Positions 34,005-48,400 of a DNA stretch of 64,000 nucleotides are shown in pieces (the first letter of the stretch is position 1; every line of letters begins with the position of its first letter). The notes below the pieces were generated by a model. That model saw nothing but the letters and a program-made list of their open reading frames with translations, ran no database searches and was not told the DNA's origin. Origin of the DNA: Dipylidium caninum (lineage: Eukaryota > Platyhelminthes > Cestoda > Cyclophyllidea > Dipylidiidae); contig QEYB01000629.1 of assembly GCA_017562135.1 (NCBI GenBank), positions 744,001 through 808,000 on the forward strand. The letters are read 5' to 3'. The position numbers and the translations under genes were made by a program.

Positions 34005-36430
34005 CTACATGGGCTCCAGTTGAAGGGCGTTATAGACAAACCGTCGACCCCACTTAGATAGCTGCTTTGTGGCTCTCAGATTAATCAAGGGCCGGTCAAG
34101 ATGATGATAACCGCCTGGCAGGGTCACCACAGAGGTCTTCCTCGACCACAATCGCGTTGACTTCTCTGTGTCCAACGCCCCCCAGCCCGTAGGAGTGGGA
34201 GTTCGAGAAGTCTGGCGGTTGGTGTAGGAGGTGGATAAGTTCTCTGCTAGAAGGCTGTAAGGGAGGATAACGGGACCTATTTTTAATCGCAAAATTTCCA
34301 GACTTCCTAGCATCTGAGCTACTTGAGCTATCGGCGCTTCGCTCAGAAGATCAGCAACCACAACACAACATTGCCCTTTTTATTCTTTTCTTCCCTCTTC
34401 CATTTGATCTTCCATGAAGGAAATACGATGTTCGAAATAAATGTTATTTACAGAGGACAGACTGTTTCATCATAGGACTTGTGTTTGTCACCACAGTCCA
34501 GCAGAATAATGTTGCTTTGGTTCATAATTGCCTCGACGAGGGAACAGAAAACATTTCAAATCGCATTAAAAAACCATGATATGGACAGGCTTAACTCTTT
34601 ATAAGGATTTGATAAATGCCCTGCCGACACTCTCACGAAATGATGCAGCAAGATTGTTTTTCGCATTTTAGCCTACGCAAGTTATTTTTAATTGGCATTT
34701 TGAGTAAATTTCACCGCACAAACGTTGTTCCTAAGTTGAATAGGCCGCAAATTTGACTTTGACAGCCATATAAGTACGGAAGTTGCACATGTGAAAGGAA
34801 ACGCATTCGGACTGCTCGAACGCCTAAATTTTCACCAAAATTGCAAGGTTAGGTGGAGGGAGGATAAAAATTTCTCAAATCTTTCGGTAACATACTGCAA
34901 TAGTAGTTTCTGTTTAGTTTGTGTGTCTTAAGAGAATAAATATAAAAGAATGTCTGTGTCAAATGACAGGTAAAGCAAACTTCCGACACTCGTATGGCAG
35001 CGCACAGTGCGTAAATAATAGGACAAAGAAGTAAAGCAATATACTTAGCAGGAACGCAATAACGCTCTTGCAAAGGACCATGGGAAGCTTAAACCAGAAT
35101 GGATAATCCGCCCACATTTTGAGAAAGAACGGTGTCAAGGGAAAAGTAGAGCATGCAGACTCACAGAAAGTAGGCAAAGGAGCCCACACTCCAGAGGTCT
35201 GACAGAACAGTACATTTTCCGCCTTCATCCAATTCTGGAGCTGTAACAGACGATTAAGAGGATAACCAATTTGTTAAATATGTCAAACAAAACCTCCTGT
35301 ACCCTCAACATATCTCCCACACCACACTTTGGGAGTTTTTCACTGCTTATAGAATGGGTCTATGTCTCCGATTTCGCAGCACCAATGAATAATGCAGTGG
35401 CTGTTATAGATGGGGTGAAATGGTGATAATGAAATTTTAGCCTTTTCACGAAAGCGACCCAAACACACACCTGTGAAACAGTCGCTGCGTCTTTCCCAGG
35501 GCTCCATCGGCTCTACCGCAGTCAGTACGATATCCGGCAATGCCGAAGTGCGTCTAGCCGCTTCGATGGTATCGAATTCGACTCTTCCATGCACACGTCC
35601 ATGGAAGGCAGTGTGGAGCCATCGAAGTGCACAGAGGAGTTGGTAGACCCATCGAGCTACGCTGAATTCAGTGTATTCCCCACGGGCCAAGAGAACATCT
35701 AACAGGGCACCTCCTGGGATCCAGGGTGAAATAGTAAGCCCCGCTGTTGGTTTGCCACTGTCGTTGGCTAGCCAGCCGAGGCAGAGACCTTGTGGAAGGA
35801 GACAGGGTGAGCGGATTCCGAATTGTTGGGTGAAAATAGGAGAGCCCTCTAATCCCCCTGACGCTGGCGTGGCTGCAGTGGTACGAAGAAGAGCAAGGAG
35901 GAGAGCTTGTTGACGTGCTTGAGTTTCCAAGGCTTGGGATGATATAGTCTCGTTTAGTCTAGTGATTCGGGCTATCAGATAGGCGGGAAGACGAAGAGAC
36001 TGCTTATCCTGTCGTTGGTATGGCAAATCGCCGCGTTCGACGAGATTTGGGTGACATCGGAGAAGTGGCAGAAGTTGAGCGTTAGGTCCAAATGCCCCCC
36101 TAAGAGTATAAAAGAGCAGTTAAGCGAGATTGGCCACACAAACTGATCTTGCCTAACATGAAAATACCCTCGAGATAAAACCTTCAGTTTGACAGAGCAT
36201 TTTGACAGCTTCCAAGTGAGGAAACAAACCGCCAGTCTGGACCATTTCTTTGACAATTCCGGAAGGTGGAGGTCGTTTGAAAACTTCTTTCTTGGGTGAG
36301 ATAGGATTCGATTCCGCTGTCATTGACATCGCCTCGGGATGATCGCTGAGACCGAATGGATGAGAGGCTTGTCGCCATCGTAGCATCCACTCACGTTCGT
36401 CGTCTGTTACCTGTACCTTTCCCGAAGGAG
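34005..36430 (-). CDS. Kinase domain 2 of the UNC-89-like protein, strongly degenerate, and C terminus
   Basis: Exons at about 36168-36430, 35471-36099 and 35165-35240, then a terminal exon ending with the stop at 34005. Recognisable kinase pieces: LTISPWIPGGALLDVLLARG and EFSVARWVYQLLCALRWLH (hinge to alpha-E), then HGRVEFDTI where HRDLKPEN should be and DIVLTAVEP where the DFG segment should be. APELDEGGKCTVLSDLWSVG (APE to alpha-F) follows in correct phase. No catalytic Asp, Lys or DFG is left, so this is a pseudokinase. The last exon (about 34005-34345) has little kinase resemblance and ends LSKWGRRFVYNALQLEPM; its acceptor is unclear. The junction after 36168 does not match in phase, next to a run of six G/C at 36095-36100. 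Confidence 0.65.
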
Positions 36431-39400
36431 CTGGATAAAAAAGGTATGACATTACTCCGCTGTTTGCGTACCAATATTCCGTTGCTTACAACCTAATTAC
36501 GGTTGTTTCAAGTCATTTCGCCTTTGGTGTTTGACAGCTTGCTGGGAAATAGTTTGATCCTATAACTTGCGGATGTCGACATATCACTATGCCTCTAACG
36601 CCATGATAAAATGAAATTCCGACAAATTTAGTACTTATCCAATTGGTTTGTTATTCAGGCCACCTCAAAAGTAGGCGAAAAGTTTACATTTCCTCCGAAA
36701 ACCACTGCTATTATGAGGTCAGTCAAAGTAAGCAATCTGGGAGGTTTTACAAAATACTGAATAATTGCAACGCAAGTGAGGTAAACTAAGTCTGGGTCTG
36801 AGGTCGCAGCACCTTCCAACGCCGCAAAGTGCCTCACAGAAGGCATTAAACACTGGGGGTAAAGTAGATAAGGAGGTGGATTGTGGAACAGTGGGATTAT
36901 TAATAGAATTGGAGAGGAAGACGATGCTGGTCGGATTATGTGAGCTTTAAGGTCAAACTAACCGGCAAGTAGACGGAACTCAGAGGAGGCTATACTGTAA
37001 GGACTCCACCCGACAGCATTGCGGGCACACACACGGACGCGATAGGGTTGGTTTGTTGCCAGATCGGTGATGAGAAAACGTCGGTCTACGGTGTAACCAA
37101 CAGTCTTCCATGGCGAGTCAATGGCCATAGCCTGTGGTGAGACTGGACGAGGGTAAAAAATTAAACGGACGCATGACCAAGTACTTGCTCTCCTGCTACT
37201 TCTCAACCAATTTTTTAAACGTCCGAGTTATTTTAAGCTACAATGAACTAAGGCTTGAAGCGTCACTCAGTGCACTAACAGAGGACATGAAATGTGTCGT
37301 AAAATTTTGAGCAAAAGAGATGAGATCGGAAGTTGTTTAGACCATCAGTGAATTTATTTGTTTCAGTTGAGAATAAACGATCTCGAAGGAATATACAAAC
37401 GCAAACAGCGTTCAGTACTGACATGGTCTTTGGTGCGTATCAACATAACCGCCTCGTAGGCACATGGAACAATTTACCAATCCACAAATGTAATCAGAGA
37501 ATTTACACTCTTATGGAAAAGATCACTTACCAGGATGCTTAACGTCGACTCGATAGACCAAGTCTTCACAACTATCATCATTGCCGGAAGTCCAGCCTAC
37601 AATGACTTCAGATGCGGATGCCTGCAAGAATCCAGGACGTCCTGGTGGTGATGGAGGGTCTAAATTGAGAAGGGGAGGACTTAATAAATATTTGGGTGTC
37701 TCCCCGACCCTCACTTTGGATAAAGTAATTGGTGGGAAAACACTTAGACTTCCTATCTCCAAGTATGTGAGAGAGGAACTACATCTCCAACTTCACATTC
37801 CACCAAAAACCGTTCCAGTGAAATGTCAAGTGAAATGCAAAGGGAACAAAATATCAGCGATATCTATTCATTGTCACGAACTCTGGCCCTGACAACTAAT
37901 TCGATGCGAGTTGTTTAATCTCAAATGAATTCACTTATGGACAGCCAAGAAGAAAAGTCATATCAGTTGACAATTTCTCACCAGGTAGAAGAATCCTCGC
38001 TCTTGTCTTTGCCTTTCCATTGCGAGATCGAACCACACACTCCACCACCTTTCCAGCCATTCCGCGCTCCGCATCTTCCAGTCGTAACCACAGCCACCCA
38101 TCGGAGCCAGCCCCCAATGAAATACCCGGAGCTTCCGAGAGTAAACATCCCGAGAGGTACCAAGCAGCTGCTACACCACCTACTGAACTGCCCCTTAACA
38201 CCGCCACCAGCACCTTTGACACCAAAAGCAAAACCCTCTAGTCCAAGGGCGTCGAGATCCTTTCGGATGTCGCTGCGCTGATAAAGAAGTTCTGGGTTGG
38301 GTAAACGTGGAGGATTGGCAAGTTGGCAGGAGAAGAAGACGCTGTTGGTCTTTGGATCAATATGACTATCTTGTAAGGGGTTGGAGAAGACCGGAGCTGT
38401 TGTGTTAAGAATGAGTTAAGAATGAGACTGAGGATGTTGGCATTGAAACCACCAATAATAATAAATCAAACCGAAGACGAACCGAGTTTAGGAGTTGACT
38501 TAAGTGGGCCCTCGCACAGGTACGGTTCAACTGGAAGGATGCGCTCATCGCGTTCTCTGGCGATATTGTCACAGAGGCGTTTGACGGGCTCGGATGAGTC
38601 GTCGGAAGAAGGGAGATTGGGGCTCGGTGAGTCGCAACCACGCCACGGGTCGAGACGCAATGAAGGCGACTCTAATGGTGACTGATTACCTTGGCTAGGG
38701 CAAACAAAGAGCAAGTATTATGCTGCATTCTGGCTGATCAGATGAGTGCAGAAAATGGCGCGAAATTTTTTTGAACCCAAAGGAGGTTGCATCATTCGCT
38801 GACCCTCATTGTTGAAATTCATTCACCTAGCGTCTAGTAACCATATCTAGGCAGAAGCAGGGAATAATTTGCAAGAATTCAAAACCATCTTTTTTCTCCT
38901 GAAGCACGGTGTATAATATAAACATCGTACAGTAGCCGGGAATATGTCTGAATATAGCCTCAAAGATGTACACACAGAGAAGTTGAGACTATGAAAGATG
39001 AAAAAAAGGACACATCAACGTGTACTAGCACCTACTTATGCCTCTGAACTCAACCGTAAAGGCCTTTGCCTTAGATAATGAAACTAGGAATGAGGGAAGG
39101 GAAGGGAACGGGGTGGCAACATTCCACATGTTCAAATTAACTTCAAGGACAGAACCTCGTATCGATTGCTTAAATGAACAGGCTGGACGACATATTCAGC
39201 AGTGGACAATGTCATATTGTGAAATAATTGGCAACCTGGGCACTTACTATTCCTCAATGTCCAAGTGCAACATGGACGACCGGAGCGAGGAGGTCCCTGA
39301 TCCAGTGGAACCGACTCTTTCCTCTGGCGGAACTATTAACGTCGCGATTCTGTTCGTCAAATTGCGATCGATAGAATATTCCCTTTCTGTCGTCATCGAT

Positions 39401-42400
39401 GACTCCGACGGTTGTGCTGGTGTTCCAGACCTGCGAATCAAGGTTGCTTCTCGGCATGCGCATTCCGCAAAGCGCATAAAGGTGCCTTCCCTGATTTGGC
39501 TATTGAAGAGGAACTTCTGGAACGGAACACCGATAAGCATTACTTTCCTTTGTGAATTCAAGATCAAAAACCATCAATAAACTCACCCTTCCCTGATAAA
39601 TTTTTTGATACTGCTTCAGAGTACTGAGATTGTTCTCCAGATTCCGAACACTTCGGCTACCTTCTGAGAGCCAAGGGTGTTGCAGACATTCTTTCGCAGT
39701 CGGTCGGTCGCTAAATATCCCGAATTCCTCAATAGGCATGCGTTTATTTTGATATAAAACTACGGTATAGAAGTACATACTTAGGATCGGTGGCAAGGAG
39801 ATGTCGGAGGAAGTCAATCGCCTCCACTGAGATGTCCTTTTCAAACTCATCGATGGGCGCAATTGCCATTTCCGCCAATCTGTCTTCTATCAATGCTACA
39901 TCCTTTACCTCAAATGCACCCGTTGTCACGTTGGCGAGTGGATGCTTACCGAAGAGTCTGCGGAAGAGACAAAAGATTCGTAGTAAAAATCCCTACAGTA
40001 TACGGTATAGTAAAGGGGGCAACTCACAGCAGATAAGCGATGATGCCAACACTCCAAATATCAGCTGCGGACCCGATGAAGACGACGGCATCATCGTCAC
40101 TTGAGCTAGGAGTTTCGGTGATGCGAAGGAGCTCGGGAGCAGCGAAGTCAGGACACCAAGTAAACGGCACCATAATGCTTGTGGTCTCTAGAGTCTTCCC
40201 TTGGTGAAATGGTTGGGCCATTGAGAATCCGATTAGTTTTATGAAATAGGAAACCACACCGATGTCACTACGACCACCGGCCCCTGTGGTGTCCACAGAG
40301 AGGCTGCTAAGGGCCTGTAGCAACCCCTCCAGACCAGCGTTTCGTGAAGAGGTGCCGCAGGGGAAAATTATGTTGTCAGGCTGAAGCACGAAAACGCACA
40401 CGAAGGTCGTTAAAGAAAAATGTTCGAATAATGCGAGGGGAAATCATGATGGAGATGACAACCCGTAGAAGTGCAAGGAAGTTTGATGCTAATTTGAAAG
40501 ATTCTGTGGATCCACAAAGGGGAACTGTTGTAGATGGAACGAGTAGAATTAGTTTGGAAATAATTTGGTCTAAAGCTCACCTGGATGTCGAGATGAACGA
40601 TGCCTTCTTCATGAACGTATGCGACAGCTTCAAGGAGTTCTTTGATTAGCATCGCCGCAGCTGCTTCAGTCCAAGTGTGTCCCAGTACAATTTCCTCCAG
40701 TAGGTGATTGCCGGTTAGTCTGTAGAAAGTGGACTATGGCTTTTAACGAGCTCCCAAAACATCTTCACTGTTAACGAGGGGTATCAAAAATCACAAAACC
40801 AACATCTATCTAATTTAGATCGTCCAATAGTTATCGTGTTAGAAAGTAATGACTATTTTATTGTGATGCAACATGTACGGCTAGAAACAGTAGAGAGTTA
40901 ACGATTTGGCAGCAAAACCTACCTTTCTGTGATGAGAAATAGATGACCGTCACTAACCACAGCGTCGAGCATCTCAACGACGTTGTGGTGATGCAGACGG
41001 TTGAGGCATTCGAACTCCCGCGCACCCAACACACGAGGTATGGGTTCTGTCAGGGAGTAAATCTTAGCCACGTACTCCTGATTTGTCTTCTTGCTGGTCA
41101 GCAGATGTATACGGTTGAATGAGCCGCTAAAAAAGGAGACGAAGAGGAATTTTTACCGCGACTGGTGGTGGCGAGGACGATTCATCACTCGAGATGTTCC
41201 CCCAGTCAAATTATGCTATCATATTTCGAAAGGTCAAATAACCACGCCATTACTTATTTTAAAGCGGTAATCACACGGGACACACTTTTCTGCGAATGGT
41301 TAGAAATGCACAAGTGGTATGAATCATGCTAAAGTTGTGAGTATGGACAAAGTGATTCAAGGCGAACGAAGTCAAGGCTTGAAGTAAACTTTCACATTGA
41401 CTGCCGATCAGATCTCAAAAATCGGCACATGGATGATTGAGTTTAACGTTACAAAGGTGACGACTACAACCTCTCTGTTAAAAAAGTCAGGAGATAAGCT
41501 GTGGGTTGACGACTAAATAACAATTATGGTGAAAGGAGGTTGCCGCTGTAAAAGATGAGCTCCGGCGACACTCTCCAGCAAGGACGTAAGATAATGCGGC
41601 TCTTTATTTCGTGTTGCACAGATAGGCAGATGTACACGATGCTAACCGCGAAGGCATTTGATTTACTTACGATTCACTTAAGAGACTTTCATTCGGAGAG
41701 TCATCTACCGATGGAGTAAAAGAATGCTAATTGGCAGTTTTATGAGAATTAAAGGGAAATAGAGAAGAGTGTCAACGTTTCCAAGACTTTGTTAATGAGA
41801 GCTCCTAGAGCGCTTACCATGGATGACACTTCCATGGTTAGGCAAGCCCAAAACATTTTAGGAATTAATGACATGTTTCACGTGAAAGGAATAAGTAAAT
41901 GCTGCTTTCAAATGACCATAACTTCAGGAATAGGCATGTAAATATTTATATTTCGGACTCACGTAGCGACTTGATGTAGGACAAAGTAGTGCTTTTCGAT
42001 ATCGGACCACCTGGGTGTGATCGTGCGCGGAGAGAGTGTGTCTGAATGAAGCAGAAACACGTCATGTCAAGGAGTGTAGTGTAGGAGAAATATCGCATAG
42101 TATTACCTAGCCCCGAATGCTATTCTGACGACTTCGTCTCGGGCCCTTGAACTTTATAGGAGGGAGTGAGAGTCCGGCACAGATATTTTTGTGCTATCCA
42201 AACCCGTATTTACGGCATTTTAGGTGTAAGTAAAAGTGAATCTGTTAAGGGAACGGAGCCAAATGCAAAGGTTTGCTGCCTTCTGACCTTTAGAAACACA
42301 TTAACTTGATTTTGGCTACGTCAAAGTAGTATTTAGAATATGTCTCTGTCGGTTATTTAAGTTTGTGACAGTGTAAACCCATATGAGCACAACAGAGGTC

Positions 42401-45400
42401 TTCAAAGCGGTTTTATCGCCTGGTGCGACTTGAGAGTTTCAACCTTGCGATTGCAACTGCGATTGACTAGCACCCTACAGCCAGGAACATGGAACAAAGC
42501 CCATATACTCTTAGTAGTTATCAGTTATGGTTTCATTAATAACACTTTCTCATATCCACACTAATTTTTACAATGTGATGTAAATACGACCTTATAGCAG
42601 AAAGTAAGCAAACGAATACGACTTCCAGAAGGAGGTACACAAGGCTATATTGTAAGTTCACACTCGCCCTACCCTCTATCCGTACGATACAGCTGGTCTG
42701 AGCCCTGCCAGCGAGATTTTCCGCGATCATTGTGTAAAGACCCGCATCTTGAAAAACGCATCGTTCTACGCGTAAAGAGGCGTCTACAGTCAACTCGCTG
42801 ACTTTCTTGACCCTACTCGTTGTAGACCAATCAGTTTGCGTTGCGGTGTCCTCCCCACGGATTCGCGTGCGGTGTGAAGAGGTTAGACGTTTGGAATCCC
42901 GGGTCCACGTTATTTTCGCAGGTGGCAACGCGTCGACGCAGCAGGGAAGGAGGAGAGTGTCATGCACTGAGAGAGTTATTATTGGTAGGGGGACCTGCGT
43001 GATCACCGGTGCGTCTAAAATTGAAGGGAAATGTAAAGAGCAGAACGTCACTACATGAAACTGAAGGTGCATCGCGGGACTTTACCACGAATTTGGAGCT
43101 GCTTGAGTTGCGTTCTCGATAAGGATGGGTAGAATAAAACCGTAACACGTCGTGAAGCCCATTCGTATCAATGAGATATTAAAAAGGCGCTTTTCAAATT
43201 CACTTTGGAAAACTCAAGTTTAGTTAGCGGGGATAAATGGATTTGGAGTAGTGGCATAGTACTGAAAAAATCGCGGGCGAAAACCTTGTGGTGAACCGTC
43301 AACATCTCGCATGTGAGTAGAGTTGGTAGAACTAGGCTCTTTTCGAGCACATCTCGCCAACATTTTAGCGGCCAAAGGAGCATCTCATTTCGTTAGAGAG
43401 ATAAAAGGTAAATTATACGCGAAGATTGGTCAGGACGGGTTCACCGTCGAAGAGAGAATCACTTCTGGTAGCCACACCAAACCTTTGTCACCTCAATTTT
43501 CGCATCAATTTCACTTCCTCATCGCTGTACGTTATTGCAACAAAACCACATGTAGCGGCAACGAAGTTTCGGCTTTTAGGGAATCGTTTGTGAGGCACAA
43601 TAGTGCAACACCTTGCCACAAAACATTCGGAATGACAAGAGGAATAAATACGTAATATTACCAAAATTTCTGCCAAGAGTCTCAGCTGATCGGCTCTGAA
43701 ATTTCCAACCAACTTACCAGCCTTGAACACTTGAAATTCCTTGATATCACTGCCAAATTCATTAGAAGCTTCGCAGGTGTAGACGCCATAATCAGAATCG
43801 TCACAGTCAAAGAACCGGAGTTGGGCTGACTTGCCCCCTCCGGTCACATGCTGGAAGTAGCCGGAGGGAAACTGTTCGTGTTCTATTGGCAGAAAAATTA
43901 TTATCGTTATGGGTAACCAAACTCAGCAAAATAAAATATATGGCCTCGAAACTACTTGGGAGACAAGTCAAGAAGGAGGCCACCTCACTTTTTAACTGTC
44001 CTGACGATGCAGTGAAAAACCAGAATTAACCGGTAATGTGCGGGGAGATATGGGTAAGGTCTAATTAAAACTGTAGTCACTGCGTCCAGTCAGGAACCGA
44101 AACGACATCAATGATGCAGTCCATTTCCTGGTTTCCAGAGGGTGGTCGGCGGCATTTTTCCCCGCATATCACTCTGTTAGATCTAGAATTTTTGAATTTT
44201 TACCCGCGCTACTTTAAGTACGGGTGGTTTTGGAGAGGCGTGAAGTTCCATAAATTGTTGTTATAAACGTTGACACGATTGAAGCGCCAATTTATGCGAC
44301 TCACAGGAGCAGAGGGAGAGCCGATTTCGAAGGTTTTCTACTGAGTGACTGTGAATAGCATTGCAGTGCGATGGGAGAGTAGTCGACTATATTAGCCTAA
44401 ATCCTGAGGAAACTTCGTAATCACACACCAGTTTATGCAGATTCATGCGCTCGCTGCCATCATTCTTCGTCAACTGGGTGAATACTGACTGAAATTGTCC
44501 CAGTACACACCGTGCGCCGGATGTTACGAGATGTGTTGCGCGGCATCCGGACAGTTTATTACAGCGAACATAAGCTTTACCTTTGAACTGGTGTGCTTAC
44601 ATCACCGACTTATTACTGAAGCCAACTGCTATTAACACCTCATCAGGATTGCTAATTAGACAAAGCGGGGGAGCTTCCGCTCTAAAGAGGAGGGGCAAGA
44701 ATTTTAGAGCCAATGACTTGGCGGATAAAGCCAACGTATGTACTGAACGGTAAATGGTTTCTTGAGATTCCTAGATAAAGCGTACTTATAGGGGTATAAA
44801 AGTGCCTCTTAGGGTTTCTCTTCACCAGGAGACACAGGCGCACTGGCCAAGTGTTCAGGATGTGCCTTTGTTATTGAGGTCTTGAGAGCATTTAGACCCC
44901 ACCTCTCGCCGCCTCAATCTCTTGAAGGAAAAGTTTGGCCTATTTCCTAATGGGTGCAAGTATTCTTTAAAAAGTATGTAATGACTTTTCATAGGAGCAG
45001 TCATTCAGTTAAGCGGGAAGAAAATGAAACGGACATTTAATAACCATGGACGTACTGGGAAGATCAGGGATGGTTTGACCATTGATTGACCAGACGAACT
45101 TCGCAGGATAATTTAAATTGAAGGAGACCAGGGTACATTGTAGATTTAAATTTCCACCAATTGGCACGAAGACGACCTCAGTTAAAGGATTTTCGAACTT
45201 CGGTCGTTCTGGAGGTTGAGAGCCAAAGGCATCACTTATTAATGCTGTTTTCCCACTCAAACAACTTCTCCATCTCCATTCCGTCCGTAAATAGTATCAC
45301 AATGCAAATGGTTGCTTTAAAGTCCCGTTTAACAGCCACAAATGACAACGTTATTATAGGAAAGACAGTAAAAACGACATCTTTTTCTGCTAACTCTTGT

Positions 45401-48400
45401 CCTGGTTCTGCCCTTACTGACTAAGGTTATAGGCTACACATAAATAGAGATTATCAAAGGAAATGACGAGTTTGGAGAGGAATTTCCTGGATTGGTGGGT
45501 GCGAAGCTGATTAAATTAATCGTTAACTTTTTTTAGATAAAATTTTCTGCTATTCCTGGGACTTTCAGTAACGGTACGATTCATTAGGATTTACTGACTT
45601 ACTCAAGTCAGAAGAACTGCTCAGTGTATCGTAGCTGCTCCTAGACTGGGTCGAGTCTAAAATAGGGAAAAGGTGGGAAATTCAGACAATTAGAAGCGCA
45701 CTCCACTGGGAGACGGGGCTCAAATGCTGCCACCGTTTTAAATTTCGCTCGTTCACAAAGTCTGATTGGAGGTAACACCACAAAAGCATGTGGTTATTGC
45801 GCAGTTAGAGAGATAATGTATAAATTCCTGTTGAATAGTCCCAAACTACTCGAAATGAAAGAACTACTGTTTTCGCATGGAGAAGACATACTTTCACTAA
45901 TGATTAACAGTTCGCCCATATTTTAGCCATTAGAGGAATGTAGAAAAGAGGCAGTTACTTCGAAAGAGACGCAAACAGCGACTTTCGATCTTCGAATATG
46001 GCTGAGTGTGATGCAGAAATACCTAGTCATAGGTAACTTTTGCATCGGTTCACTATTCCATTAAATGACTAAATTGCATATTCTTGCATCTAAGACTCCT
46101 CAATCGAGGCAAAAAATTTGCTTTGATACTGAGTTTTATGTACCATATGTACTTTCAAAAGAAAAAAGGCAAATAACAGTGCGGGAACAACACAACTATT
46201 TAACACAAACCACCGTGGACCTCACTCGCTAGAGAGAGATGAAGGAAAATTTCAATACTGAAAGTTTTTTTGAAAGACACTCACGTCCACTTTTCAGTTT
46301 CATCTTCCTCGAGGGTAGACTTGGTGCACCTCGGCCGAACTTGGTGACCGCTACAACGCGCAGTGCATATTCCTGAGTGGGATCTAAACCTTCCAGGGAA
46401 CATCGGGGTTGTTTTAGTCCCTCTTTAAAGACCTCCCACTCATCTGAATCGATGCCAGCGCCCACTCGACGCTTCTGGACCTCATAGGTGAAAGGAGTGA
46501 GAGTCCAAGTGAGGCGTACGCTCGTGGGATATACCAGTGCAGTTCAGGAGGCTCGCGACCTCTTAAAATGCCTTTCGGTTCCATTACACATGGAAGAATA
46601 AAGGAGAGATCGGGGATCACTGTAAAAGGACCACAGTTGGCATAGAGGTACAACAGTCTTAAAAGCTTCAGAGCATAATTAATAGAGTAAGACCCACCGA
46701 CTTGAGCCTTTACATGAGTTGTAAGAGAGGGTTTGCCCACACCAAACTGGTTTCTACCAACAATGCGGAAGGAGTACTGAAGGAGGGGATTCACTTCACT
46801 CCATGCAAAAGTTGGAGAAGGTAACCCTGTGGCGATTTTCTCCCATTCCTTATTATTTTCACGCAGCACCTAGTAAAGAAGAATATATAATTTATCTAAG
46901 TTCCCGTTGAGGAGATATCACCGATTACGGCATAAGTTTACCAGAATAGTAGGGGGCATTTGTATTTTGTTCAATCCTCACTCGTATATCCCTAAATTCT
47001 ATAGGGTTGGTTAACATGGCCTAACATGAAGAAGAAGAATCAAACTTACCTCCACGTCGAAGGAAAGGCCTTCCTCCAGACACTGTGGCAAGGTAGAGGC
47101 GAGGACATGGCTGCTGAAGAAACCTTCTAGCCGCTCCTCTGGATAGGAAATCCGATACTCGTCCACTGTGCTAACGTCTACTATCACCTTCTGATAGGAG
47201 AGGTCGGGAGTCAAGTCCCCTATAAATTGACAAAAAAGCTAATTTAACAGTATTTTAATAGGCATGTCTAAATTGAGAGTGAATGTCCTCGAAATCCCAA
47301 AAACGGTTTGGCCTAGCTAATCAGAAGTCACCATCTCTCATAAATCTACGAATTCGCTCACTTTCAGACAATAGACCTGGACAATATATTTCATTATGTT
47401 GGCATCCGAGCTAGTTTAGAAAAGTGAGCAAATAAGCAGGTCCTAAGAATGTGCCAGGAACACTTGAAGTTTGGCAGACTTTATAGAAGTGGAGTTAAAG
47501 CAGGCGCCATTTAAAGTACCTCGTGAAATTTGCCCTTTTCCACTCTCATCACTTTTGGCGAAAAATATTAACGACCGAAACTGTAAAATACAAGTAACCA
47601 TTACTTGAAAGGCAGAGAATCTAGTAGAGACGAAGTGAAAGCCTTGAGGAGAGGGAAAGAGAGGAGGGTAGCAGTATGGTTGCGCGGGTAGAACCCCACG
47701 TCTCCCCACCTAACGGTTTCGTGCTTTTTCTCCTCAAGCCTATATTTTCAATTTCATGGGGAAGTAAAGGAAGCAGACTGTAAGCCGCAGACACCGTGCT
47801 TGCACTTGAATTAGTTCCAGGGGTTTTTCAGTGTCCAGACTACGAATACCCCACACTGAGGGTAACAGTTATCGAGTGCTCTTTAAAGGAGGGTCTGGAG
47901 AAAGGATCGAAATCTGGAAGACTACTTTGACTTAAGATTCAAGCTTTATAGCCATTGGGATGGGTAGCCACACGTTGTAACGTTTGTGTAAGGACTTGGG
48001 TGGACAGACAACGCGTTTTGGGTATATGTCCACTTCGCCGGCCTCTCCCTGATGGCATAGAGGGAGAAATAAATCCAACATTAGTTAGGATTGGTGGGAT
48101 TAGAGGCTAAAACAATTTCAAATATTTTGACTCGACAGAACCGTGTAGCGAGTTATTAGACTGAAAACTATGAAAGAGGCGTTTTTGTTTCCTTTCTGTT
48201 CGGCTGAGACTGAGATAGATACATCGCAACTTGTTCTAGGAAGTTCTACCTCTAAGTTCCTTACATTTCTTCTTACTAGTTACGTAAAATTTTGTTTGTT
48301 TGTATCTCATTTTTACAAATCAGATGGGATCAAAATGCACTTTGCATCTACATTTTGCTTCATGAGTCCAAATTGAGTCATTGCACAGTTCAAACTTCGA

